In this document: positions 1-5,672 of the stretch, piece by piece
How the letters are laid out: each line of letters begins with the position of its first letter
How positions within the stretch are numbered: the stretch's first letter is position 1
Assembly: GCA_009649835.1 (NCBI GenBank)
Contig: PYCK01000070.1
Coordinates: 1 to 6,558, forward strand
Direction: 5' to 3'
DNA length: 6,558 nucleotides
Source of the DNA: Candidatus Methanocomedens sp.
GTDB taxonomy: Archaea; Halobacteriota; Methanosarcinia; Methanosarcinales; Methanocomedenaceae
Made by a program: the position numbers and the translations under genes
Notes under the pieces: generated by a model
The model's database searches: none
What the model was told of the DNA's origin: nothing
What the model saw: the letters and a program-made list of their open reading frames with translations, nothing else

Positions 1-64
1 AATATAGATTATTTACCATATCTGGTATCAAAATGTTTTTATTTAGAAAAACGAACTATTTTTT

Positions 65-90
65 AACGGCGGGAAATAAAGCCCGGCGTT
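65..90. repeat. small GC-rich hairpin
   Basis: AACG-G-CGGG (65-73) can pair with CCCG-G-CGTT (82-90) around an 8-base A-rich loop, giving two 4-bp stems separated by a G/G mismatch. No T-run follows on either strand in the transcription direction, so it is not a convincing terminator. The rest of 1-120 shows no gene. A short inverted repeat, TACCA-TATC-TGGTA at 14-27, is the only other structure noted there. Confidence 0.3.
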
Positions 91-122
91 ATAGAGGGAA
101 GAATTTACAGGGGGTTGACCAA

Positions 123-245
123 TTGAAAATAACAATGACCTTCATTGACCGGGAGAAAATAAAGAGACTGAATGACATTAAAACCGCAGAAAATGAATTC
201 AGGCACCTTGCCGGTATTTCACAAGGAAAAAAGGCAAATAATTAA
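123..245 (+). CDS. possible small protein, unrecognised
   Basis: A 40-codon reading frame can start at TTG 123. It has a G-rich ribosome-binding-like stretch (AGGGGG, 109-114) eight bases upstream. An ATG at 135 in the same frame would give 36 residues but lies too far from that stretch. The product would be hydrophilic and lysine-rich, starting MKITMTFIDREKIKRL, with no cysteine, no membrane segment and no motif I recognise. Its TAA (243-245) overlaps the stop of the convergent marker 8 gene (242-244) in the sequence TTAA, so both frames end at the same spot. It could be a real small protein, the tail of a decayed gene, or chance. The frame also stays open up to position 33, but without a better start. 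Only homologues in related genomes would decide, so confidence is low. Confidence 0.28.
   Translation: MKITMTFIDREKIKRLNDIKTAENEFRHLAGISQGKKANN
225..234 (-). terminator. T-run after the marker 8 gene
   Basis: On the minus strand the marker 8 stop codon is followed within about 10 bases by CCTTTTTTCC, six consecutive T. Archaeal transcription usually ends at short T-runs without a required hairpin, so this is the likely 3' end of that transcript. There is no supporting stem. Confidence 0.35.
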
Positions 246-1093
246 TCAACCAATGGCCTGGGCTGTTTTTCTACAGGCAAAACGGGAAGGGGCATGGTGT
301 TTACCAAAAGTGGGGACTGCACCTCTTTTGCCCTTTCGATCAGTATCTCTTTACCTGACCGGGTAAGTCCGAACAGGGGTATGGCAGTACCCACCTGGAT
401 GAGAGGTTCCACCAGTTCCCTTATATTTCCTGAAGCGCAGCTTGTGATTATATCTACCTGGCTTATCATGTTCCTGGCATCATCCTCACAGATGCCGGTG
501 AGGTGGGCTGCCATTAATACCACCTGAATCCCAAGCCCGGCTTCAAGTTCACGCAACTGCGAGGCCATGGCAGGGTCAACCACTGATACTGCGATTCTGC
601 CGTGCCCCTGTTTGGCTGCCAGTTCCAGTCCTGCGGCCTGGTCTATCCTGGCAGTGGCTGGGTCAAGCACATGACCGCCCATTACGTGTATGGCATCTAT
701 CACTTCAGGGATGGGGTCGGTTTCCACCAGGCCCGATATTTGGGCACTCATGCCCTGGACAAGTGCAGGGCTGGATGTGATCACGGTCCCTGCCCCGTCG
801 CATACCGTTACTGTGGAATCGATCAGGCCTTTGGCAAGGGCAGTCATCATCACCTCTGAAATACCAAAACTGGCGAATACGCCCAGATCAAAACGCCTGC
901 CTGGTGTGAACATGCCGAATTCCCTGATACGCTGTTCCATGTTCTGCCTGGCGACCCCTGGCGTGATATTCTCCACCCCGCTGGCCTTGTTCCACAGTGG
1001 GCACCACTTAATCTTTGGCTCACCCACTTCCACTACCTTACCATCCTTTACTACCACCTTTGTACGTCCAAGGATCTCCATGATGTGTGCCAT
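242..1093 (-). CDS. methanogenesis marker protein 8 (DUF2099 family)
   Basis: This 283-residue protein matches what I know as putative methanogenesis marker 8, a family found in archaea that carry methyl-coenzyme M reductase. Its biochemical role is not established to my knowledge. The N-terminus shows the typical opening MEILGRTKVVVKDGKVVEVG, then a KWCPLW segment (Cys31), a glycine-rich stretch FASFGISEVMMTAL, CDGAGTVITSSPALVQGM, a GICEDDARNMIS segment and SCASGNIRELVEPL near the C-terminus. The conserved cysteines hint at metal, thiol or cofactor binding, but this is inference. No signal peptide or membrane helix is seen, so it should be cytoplasmic. The frame stays open to 1195, but ATG 1093 is preferred because the family opening starts there and the extra 34 residues look random and overlap the divergent gene. 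No good ribosome binding site precedes 1093. A TATA-like TTATATC about 30 bases upstream suggests a leaderless or nearly leaderless message. Confidence 0.9.
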   Translation of the reverse strand: MAHIMEILGRTKVVVKDGKVVEVGEPKIKWCPLWNKASGVENITPGVARQNMEQRIREFGMFTPGRRFDLGVFASFGISEVMMTALAKGLIDSTVTVCDGAGTVITSSPALVQGMSAQISGLVETDPIPEVIDAIHVMGGHVLDPATARIDQAAGLELAAKQGHGRIAVSVVDPAMASQLRELEAGLGIQVVLMAAHLTGICEDDARNMISQVDIITSCASGNIRELVEPLIQVGTAIPLFGLTRSGKEILIERAKEVQSPLLVNTMPLPVLPVEKQPRPLVD

Positions 1094-1118
1094 AGCATTA
1101 TTCTCTTGGAATGGAGCA

Positions 1119-1127
1119 GATATAATT
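1119..1127. promoter_or_regulatory. shared TATA-like box in divergent gap
   Basis: GATATAATT sits in the 86-bp gap between the divergent marker 8 and methyltransferase starts. Read on the minus strand as TTATATC, it lies 26-32 bases from ATG 1093, the spacing expected for a leaderless archaeal gene. Read on the plus strand as TATAATT, it could serve the methyltransferase with a leader of roughly 30 bases. It is the clearest TATA-like element in the gap; a weaker A/T stretch lies at 1141-1153. Assignment is by position and composition only. Confidence 0.4.
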
Positions 1128-1169
1128 GATTCGGTTACGGTAAAATAGTAATATGTATCATAGTAAGAC

Positions 1170-1174
1170 AGGAG
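1170..1174 (+). promoter_or_regulatory. ribosome binding site fixing the methyltransferase start
   Basis: AGGAG lies five bases before ATG 1180. The upstream in-frame ATG at 1153 has no such site, so 1180 is the chosen start. Confidence 0.7.
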
Positions 1175-1179
1175 CCGGA

Positions 1180-1956
1180 ATGAACACATACTCAAAAAAA
1201 GTGGCAGTGGAACAGTTTAGCAAGCGCTCTAATGCCTATGTGGCCTGCAGTGCCCTGATGGACCAGGCCGACCTGGATACTGTGGTGGGACTGCTGGAGC
1301 CAACCGGTGTGGAGCGTGTGTTGGATGTGGCTACAGGTACGGGTAATCTTGCCATGGCCCTGTCGCCTCATGTGAAGGAGGTCATTGGCATTGATATCAC
1401 GCCCGGGATGCTGGAGCTGGCTGTGCGGGCTGCACGGGAGAAGGGGCTGGACAACATCGACAACCTGGTTGGGGATGTGGAGCACCTGCCCTTCAGGGAG
1501 TCGGAGTTCGATGTGGTGACGTGCAGGTTCTCATTCCATCATTTCCCAGGACCCCGGATATCCCTGTATGAAATGGCCAGGGTACTGCGACCGGGTGGCA
1601 GGCTGGTCATTGAGGATATGTTATCTTCTGAAGATGCTTCAAAGAGCGATTACCAGAACACAATGGAGAACCTGAGGGACCCGTCGCACATCAAACACTA
1701 CAAGGCATCTGAGATCGAGCAGATGCTGCAAGAGGCTGGGCTGGTGGTGGTTGACAGGGTTGGTGGGAGTTCTGATTTTGACTTCGGGCACTGGATAGAG
1801 ATGGCTGACCCGCCGGCCTGGAATGTGGAGAAGATCAGGGAGATGATGAGGCTATCGATGGAGGGGGACCTGTCCGGGCTGGATGTGCGGGTGAAGGATG
1901 AGAGAATGGTGTTTAGTTATACGACGGCGATAGTGGTGGGGAGGAATGGTATTTAA
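1180..1956 (+). CDS. class I SAM-dependent methyltransferase, YcgJ/UbiE-like
   Basis: A 258-residue soluble methyltransferase with a complete class I SAM-binding core. Motif I is LDVATGTGNLA (Asp49, Gly53, Gly55), the acidic residue ending strand 2 is in GIDITPGM (Asp72), and GDVEHLPF (Asp99) lines the adenine pocket. VVTCRFSFHHF (112-122) is motif post-II and ARVLRPGGRLVIED (133-146) is motif III. The N-terminal FSKRSNAYV and the LRDPSHIKHY segment resemble YcgJ-type proteins in the UbiE/COQ5 superfamily (Methyltransf_11 domain). The substrate cannot be told from sequence. It is probably a small molecule, but a quinone-like or protein substrate is not excluded. The gene is monocistronic, divergent from marker 8, and its stop lies 31 bp from the convergent stop of the phosphatidyltransferase gene. 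ATG 1180 is chosen for its AGGAG site. Codons near the 3' end favour GTG, CTG and GGG. Confidence 0.88.
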   Translation: MNTYSKKVAVEQFSKRSNAYVACSALMDQADLDTVVGLLEPTGVERVLDVATGTGNLAMALSPHVKEVIGIDITPGMLELAVRAAREKGLDNIDNLVGDVEHLPFRESEFDVVTCRFSFHHFPGPRISLYEMARVLRPGGRLVIEDMLSSEDASKSDYQNTMENLRDPSHIKHYKASEIEQMLQEAGLVVVDRVGGSSDFDFGHWIEMADPPAWNVEKIREMMRLSMEGDLSGLDVRVKDERMVFSYTTAIVVGRNGI

Positions 1957-1961
1957 CAAGC

Positions 1962-1987
1962 CATAAAACAATAAAACAATTAGATAA
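1962..1987 (-). terminator. T-rich end of the kinase/phosphatidyltransferase operon
   Basis: Read on the minus strand, the 31-bp gap after the phosphatidyltransferase stop contains two TGTTTTAT blocks in tandem (ATAAAACA at 1963-1970 and 1971-1978 on the plus strand). This T-rich stretch fits archaeal intrinsic termination. On the plus strand the gap is A-rich, so it offers no terminator to the convergent methyltransferase gene. Confidence 0.45.
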
Positions 1988-2605
1988 TTATTGTTGCTCC
2001 ATCTCACTCCAGATGCGTAAAAACCGCTGCAAGGCCGTAAAGTGGGACGTGATTGCAATCACCACGATAACCCAGCCCAGCAGTTGCATAGAATATATCT
2101 CGAAAGGGTAAACAACATTTGCGGCAGTGACCATGATTATGAGTGCCAGCCGGTCTGCCCGTCCCATGATACCGCCGTAATCCCGCCCTACTCCTACAGC
2201 CTGGGCCTGGGTGCCCATGTAGCTGGTTATCAGCACTCCTGTGATGGCGGCGGCTCCTATCATCCAGTGGGCATATCCGGCAAAGAATATTCCGCAGATG
2301 ATGAAAGTATCGGCATACCTGTCAATAACATGGTCCAGCAGGTCGCCCCGGTCTGACTGGATGTTCTTCTGGCGTGCCATCACGCCGTCCACGGCGTCTG
2401 TGAATGAATTCAGTATAACAAATACAAGGGCTGCGGCAAGGTACAACCGATTGTCTGGGGAATAATAGTAGGATACACCTGACAGTAATGCAAATATGAG
2501 CGAGAGCATAGAGACATTGTTCGGGGTCAGACCCATGCGGGCAAGGGCCGAACCTGAAGGTTCCAGGATGAAGCTAATATACGGCCTGTAGGTGTTGAGG
2601 GTCAT
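1988..2605 (-). CDS. CDP-alcohol phosphatidyltransferase, likely archaetidylinositol-phosphate synthase
   Basis: A 205-residue integral membrane enzyme that transfers a CDP-activated archaeal lipid (CDP-archaeol) to an alcohol head group, making a phospholipid in the cell membrane. The family signature D-x2-DG-x2-AR-x8-G-x3-D-x3-D is complete: Asp70, Asp73, Gly74, Ala77, Arg78, Gly87, Asp91 and Asp95. These four aspartates bind the metals and form the catalytic site. About six hydrophobic segments are visible, including 31-48, 54-69, 97-115 and several toward the C-terminus. The short N-terminus (LEPSGSALARMGLTPNNVS) and the length suggest the archaetidylinositol-phosphate synthase group, in which 1L-myo-inositol 1-phosphate is the acceptor. 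Glycerophosphate, serine or another acceptor remains possible. The start ATG overlaps the upstream kinase stop as TGATG and has a perfect GGAGGTG site five bases before it, so the two genes are almost certainly co-translated. Confidence 0.88.
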   Translation of the reverse strand: MTLNTYRPYISFILEPSGSALARMGLTPNNVSMLSLIFALLSGVSYYYSPDNRLYLAAALVFVILNSFTDAVDGVMARQKNIQSDRGDLLDHVIDRYADTFIICGIFFAGYAHWMIGAAAITGVLITSYMGTQAQAVGVGRDYGGIMGRADRLALIIMVTAANVVYPFEIYSMQLLGWVIVVIAITSHFTALQRFLRIWSEMEQQ

Positions 2606-3150
2606 CAGAACACCTCCTCGCTCCAGTCGAACCGCCCTGGCAGATACTTTTCCACCTGCTCAAAGTTACCGGCCGACAGGTGCCCGATTATCGAATCCAC
2701 CAGTATGGCAGCGTCTTCGGGTGAGGATGTGGTAGTCTCTACTTCATATACCCTGTCGTGTTGTTGGGTGGCTTCAACCAGTATCACATCCAGTGCTTCA
2801 GCTTCCATGTTTTCCCTGACCTTTTCCTTGGAATATGCCCTTTCCCCAAGCCTATGGGCCAGTACGCCGGGTCTGGTCCGCAGCACAATGACCGCATCGC
2901 TCCCTTCCAGGTAGTGGGATAAGTGTCCTTCAATGATTATTGTTATGGTCTCACCCTTTACCAGTTCATCCAGGCGTCCCTGGAGTGCTTCCATATCTGC
3001 CACAAGTGAACCGCGCAGTTCATCCTTTCCGGTATGAAAGCCTTCGTCAGTTATCATCCGGTTAATATCTATGATCCTGTACTTCTTACCCAGGATGTGG
3101 CATATGGTGGTCTTACCAGTGCCGGGAGTACCTGTCAATGCGATTATCAT
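2605..3150 (-). CDS. adenylate kinase of the AK6/Fap7 family
   Basis: A 181-residue P-loop NTPase. The Walker A motif GTPGTGKTT is at residues 7-15. The IIIEGHLSHYL segment (71-81) is the Walker B-like region typical of AK6. LRTRPGVLAHRL (90-101) precedes the lid-region motif VRENMEAEALDV (111-122), which is diagnostic of AK6/Fap7. The C-terminus FDWSEEVF is the usual archaeal ending. Family members phosphorylate AMP or dAMP with ATP and act in maturation of the small ribosomal subunit, with ribosomal protein uS11 as partner in yeast and archaea. It is first gene of a pair with the phosphatidyltransferase (TGATG overlap). ATG 3150 is chosen because family members begin within a few residues of IIALTGTPG. 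A TTG at 3171 in the same frame would add seven residues encoded by repeat DNA. The start codon lies inside the first unit of a 28-bp tandem repeat, and copies of the gene's first 26 bases continue upstream. The nearest ribosome-binding-like sequence, AGGT seven bases before ATG, is itself repeat-derived. Confidence 0.92.
   Translation of the reverse strand: MIIALTGTPGTGKTTICHILGKKYRIIDINRMITDEGFHTGKDELRGSLVADMEALQGRLDELVKGETITIIIEGHLSHYLEGSDAVIVLRTRPGVLAHRLGERAYSKEKVRENMEAEALDVILVEATQQHDRVYEVETTTSSPEDAAILVDSIIGHLSAGNFEQVEKYLPGRFDWSEEVF
2611..2617 (-). promoter_or_regulatory. strong ribosome binding site for the phosphatidyltransferase
   Basis: GGAGGTG on the minus strand lies five bases before ATG 2605. 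It is inside the kinase gene, where it encodes part of the conserved Glu-Glu-Val-Phe tail. It fixes the downstream start and supports translational coupling. Confidence 0.8.
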
Positions 3151-3264
3151 GTGGAGTACCTGTCGATGCAATTATCATGTGGAGTACCTGTCAATGCGAT
3201 TATCATGTGGAGTACCTGTCAATACGATTATCATGTGAAGTACCCGTTAATGCAATTATAGTCA
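3125..3264 (-). repeat. five-unit 28-bp tandem repeat copying the kinase gene start
   Basis: Five contiguous 28-bp units: 3125-3152, 3153-3180, 3181-3208, 3209-3236 and 3237-3264. Units 1 and 3 are identical. Unit 2 differs at two positions, unit 4 at one, and unit 5 at eight. Unit 1 is the beginning of the AK6 kinase gene itself: on the minus strand it is AC followed by ATGATAATCGCATTGACAGG and six further coding bases. Units 2-4 each keep the ATG, and each carries AGGT seven bases before the next unit's ATG. Unit 5 has lost the ATG but still reads I-I-A-L-T-G-T. Because 28 is not a multiple of three, the frame shifts by one at every unit. No spacers are present, so this is not a CRISPR array. 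Repeat amplification by slippage from the gene start is the simplest origin. Confidence 0.95.
3254..3261 (-). promoter_or_regulatory. weak candidate TATA box for the kinase operon
   Basis: CTATAATT on the minus strand is one of few TATA-like sequences upstream of the kinase gene. If used, transcription would start near 3230, so the message would carry about 80 bases of repeat DNA as leader. It overlaps repeat unit 5. The operon might instead be read through from hisC, so this is tentative. Confidence 0.2.
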
Positions 3265-3286
3265 AAAACCAAACAATTTAGACTAT

Positions 3287-3353
3287 CTTTGCGGACTTCG
3301 CGCTCTTTGCGGTGACCAAAATCATACACCGCAAAGGACGTGAAAGAGCAAAG
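3287..3353. repeat. long imperfect inverted repeat (hairpin), possible hisC 3' structure
   Basis: Arms 3287-3314 and 3327-3353 form three stacked stems. The inner stem is CTTTGCGGTG (3305-3314) with CACCGCAAAG (3327-3336), a perfect 10 bp around a 12-base loop. The middle stem is 3297-3302 with 3339-3344, 6 bp including one G/T wobble. The outer stem is CTTTGC (3287-3292) with GCAAAG (3348-3353). Each arm is itself built from three related 8- to 9-mers of the CTTTGCGnn type. It lies about 40 bp downstream of the hisC stop and upstream of the kinase, so it could protect or end the argD-hisC message. No clear T-run follows directly. The architecture resembles small dispersed palindromic elements seen in environmental genomes, which is a recollection, not a search result. 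Confidence 0.75.
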
Positions 3354-3394
3354 TGTTCAGGATATATGTCAAAGATATTATGTTCTTGACTATA

Positions 3395-4492
3395 TTATAA
3401 TTGCAATATACGGGTAAGTGCGTCCACAAGCCTGATATTCTGGGTAGGGGTGCCTACAGTTATCCTTATCAGGCTCTCCCCCGCATCCCTGAATGATGTG
3501 CAGTCACGTACAATGATGCCCTCTTCCAACAACGCCTCTGTGACATCTTTGCTCTTCTTTGGAGATACATCGATCATAATGAAGTTCGCTTCAGAAGGAA
3601 ATACCTTGCAATGACCAGATAATCCATCATTCAAAAACTGCCTGCCTGTTAGCACATTATCGATAGTCCTTTTCCTGTAATCAATGTCCTGCAGGGCTGC
3701 CAGTCCTGCTGCCACAGATATCCTGCTTATGGCAAATGGGGTGGTCACCTTCATATATTCCCTGGTTATCCACTGCGGTACCACTGCGTAACCAATCCTG
3801 AGACCTGCAAGTCCCATAGCCTTGGACATGGTACGCCCCACAATAAGATTATCATATTCTGTTACCAGGCCAGTAAGGCTCCTGTCTGCGAACTCCACAT
3901 AGGCCTCGTCAAGGAACACAATCGCCCTGGTGGATTCTACGATCTTCCTGACATCGGCTTTAGGTACAGTGTTGCCTGATGGGTTATTGGGTGAGACAAG
4001 GTAGATAAAACGTGTGGAATCGCTGAGTGCCGAGATCACAGAGTCAGTATCCACGCTGTAATCGGGCAGCCGCTTCACATAGACCGGCACCCCGCCTGCT
4101 GAGCCCACAGCAATCCCGAAGTATGAGAACGTGGGGGTGGGGATAATAACATCTGTACCGGGCTGCACGAAGAGTCGCATCAGTGTATCAACCACACCGT
4201 CCATACCTGCACCCAGAACTACATTATCTTCCGGATAACCCACGTAGTCTGCAAGGGCACGCTTAAGTTCGGCAGCGTCTACCGAAGGGTACACGCTTAT
4301 AGTATCAGCCATGTTACGCACAGCTTCTACTGCCATGGGCGAGGGACCCAGCGGGTTCTCATTCGAGCCCAGTTTGATGATATTACCAGGTTCAATACCG
4401 TAGCCGGCCGCTATCTCCTCTGTGGATTTGCCTGGTACGTACTCCTTTATTCCCTTGATGGAGCCCTTTATGAATTCCTTAGCATGCGTCAT
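3395..4492 (-). CDS. hisC: histidinol-phosphate aminotransferase
   Basis: A 365-residue cytoplasmic PLP-dependent aminotransferase of fold type I. It converts imidazole-acetol phosphate plus glutamate to L-histidinol phosphate and 2-oxoglutarate, the seventh enzymatic step of histidine biosynthesis. Visible landmarks are LGSNENPLGPS (41-51), the substrate-side opening loop typical of HisC; SPNNPSG (167-173) with Asn170 contacting PLP; DEAYVEF (195-201) with Asp195 and Tyr198; and TMSKAMGLAGLRIGY (221-235) with Lys224 as the Schiff-base lysine. The C-terminal RITVGTPTQN holds the conserved arginine for the substrate carboxylate or phosphate. Length is normal for the family. The ATG overlaps the argD stop as ATGA (4489-4492), with an imperfect GAGAGG-type site inside the end of argD, so the two are co-translated. 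HisC enzymes often accept aromatic amino acids, so a side role there is possible. Confidence 0.94.
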   Translation of the reverse strand: MTHAKEFIKGSIKGIKEYVPGKSTEEIAAGYGIEPGNIIKLGSNENPLGPSPMAVEAVRNMADTISVYPSVDAAELKRALADYVGYPEDNVVLGAGMDGVVDTLMRLFVQPGTDVIIPTPTFSYFGIAVGSAGGVPVYVKRLPDYSVDTDSVISALSDSTRFIYLVSPNNPSGNTVPKADVRKIVESTRAIVFLDEAYVEFADRSLTGLVTEYDNLIVGRTMSKAMGLAGLRIGYAVVPQWITREYMKVTTPFAISRISVAAGLAALQDIDYRKRTIDNVLTGRQFLNDGLSGHCKVFPSEANFIMIDVSPKKSKDVTEALLEEGIIVRDCTSFRDAGESLIRITVGTPTQNIRLVDALTRILQL

Positions 4493-5664
4493 TTAGCCCT
4501 CTCAATACCCTCTGCCACAACATCTATCACTCTATCTATCTGCTCCTGTGTTATCACCAGGGGTGGCACGAATCGCAGCACAGAGTCTGACGTACAGTTA
4601 AGCAGCACACCGTTCTCCCTTGCATAGTCGACAACTGGCCCGCATTTGACTGCCAGTTCCATACCTACCATCAATCCTTTTCCCCTGATCTCCCTCACAG
4701 CTTCCAGTTCAAGTCCTTCCAGTTTATCTACCAGGTAGCGTCCCATCCGGGCCGACCTGTCTACCAGACCCTCATCCTCTATTACTGTAAGTGATGCCAG
4801 GGCAGCCGCACATAACAGGGGCCCGCCGCCAAAAGTAGCTGCATGGTCACCTTTTTGCATCTTTGAAGCGGTCTGTTCCCTTGCCAGGAGTGCACCCATG
4901 GGCAATCCACCTGCCATTGCCTTGGCCATTGTCATGATATCGGGCACTACACCCGAGTGCTCACGTGCGAACCACTTCCCGGTTCTGCCCATGCCGGTCT
5001 GCACCTCATCAAATATGAGCAGTGCACCAGCATCGTCACAGATATCCCTTGCCGCTTGCAGGTAACCATCGTCGGGAACACGTATACCCCCTTCACCCTG
5101 GATAGGTTCCAGTATCAGGGCGGCCGTGTCGTTGTTTACGGCACCTTTCAGTGCCTCCACATCGTTGTAGGGTACAAACTCCACCTTTTGGATGAGAGGC
5201 TGGAAAGGCTCCCTGTACTGCGGTTTGTGGGTCACGCTCAGCGCACCCATGGTCCTGCCGTGGAAACTGTGTTCTGCAGCCACAAAATCGGTTCGTCCGG
5301 TGGCCCTGCGGGCAAGTTTTAACGCACCTTCTACAGCTTCTGTTCCTGAATTGCAGAAAAATACTCGGTCCATACCTGTCCTGGGTACAAGCCGGGCTGC
5401 CAGTTCGGCTTGCTGGGGGGTATAATATAAGTTTGAAACATGAATGAGTTCTGACACCTGCCTGCTAATTGCTTCCACTACGGCCGGATGACAGTGGCCG
5501 ATATTGTTGACCGCAATCCCTGCAACACAATCTATATATTCCTTACCCTGGCTGTCCCGGACCAATGCACCCTGTCCGCTGGTAATGGCTATGGGTTGGC
5601 GGGTATAGTTCTGGAAGACATACTTTGAATCCTTTTCAATGATATCCTGGTATAAGTCTTTCAT
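4489..5664 (-). CDS. argD: acetylornithine aminotransferase
   Basis: A 391-residue class III PLP aminotransferase. It interconverts N-acetylglutamate semialdehyde and N2-acetylornithine with glutamate in arginine biosynthesis. Landmarks are NSGTEA (105-110), FHGRTMG (134-140), EPIQGEGG (186-193), DEVQTGMGRTG (219-229) with the PLP-ring aspartate, and MAKAMAGGLPMGA (246-258) with Lys248 as Schiff-base lysine. The segment HAATFGGGPLLCAAA (274-288) has Gly where many relatives have Asn in TFGGNP; the PLP-phosphate threonine is kept. Length is standard. Other class III enzymes such as succinylornithine, LysW-lysine or 4-aminobutyrate aminotransferases are similar, but overall motif spelling and partnership with hisC favour ArgD. 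It is first in a two-gene operon with hisC (ATGA overlap). No strong ribosome binding site precedes ATG 5664, and TATA-like boxes lie very close, implying a short leader. Confidence 0.92.
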   Translation of the reverse strand: MKDLYQDIIEKDSKYVFQNYTRQPIAITSGQGALVRDSQGKEYIDCVAGIAVNNIGHCHPAVVEAISRQVSELIHVSNLYYTPQQAELAARLVPRTGMDRVFFCNSGTEAVEGALKLARRATGRTDFVAAEHSFHGRTMGALSVTHKPQYREPFQPLIQKVEFVPYNDVEALKGAVNNDTAALILEPIQGEGGIRVPDDGYLQAARDICDDAGALLIFDEVQTGMGRTGKWFAREHSGVVPDIMTMAKAMAGGLPMGALLAREQTASKMQKGDHAATFGGGPLLCAAALASLTVIEDEGLVDRSARMGRYLVDKLEGLELEAVREIRGKGLMVGMELAVKCGPVVDYARENGVLLNCTSDSVLRFVPPLVITQEQIDRVIDVVAEGIERAK

Positions 5665-5672
5665 GGCTCTTC

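Noticed and set aside
65..90. Hairpin as a terminator
   Set aside because: The stem has a mismatch and no T-run follows it in either transcription direction.
690..1148. 152-codon plus-strand frame opposite marker 8
   Set aside because: It lies antisense within the well-supported marker 8 gene and its promoter, and its product has no recognisable motif.
1153..1179. ATG 1153 as methyltransferase start
   Set aside because: No ribosome binding site there, while AGGAG is correctly spaced for ATG 1180.
1094..1195. Longer marker 8 protein starting at 1195
   Set aside because: The 34 extra residues do not resemble the family, the region holds the divergent promoter, and it would overlap the methyltransferase start.
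3151..3171. TTG 3171 as kinase start
   Set aside because: It would add seven residues read out of frame from repeat unit 2, whereas the family begins directly at Met-Ile-Ile-Ala-Leu-Thr-Gly.
3125..3264. Repeat array as a CRISPR
   Set aside because: Units are directly contiguous with no unique spacers, and unit 1 is the coding start of the kinase gene.
4957..5322. 121-codon plus-strand frame opposite argD
   Set aside because: It is a shadow of argD codon usage on the opposite strand, with no motif and no ribosome binding site noted.
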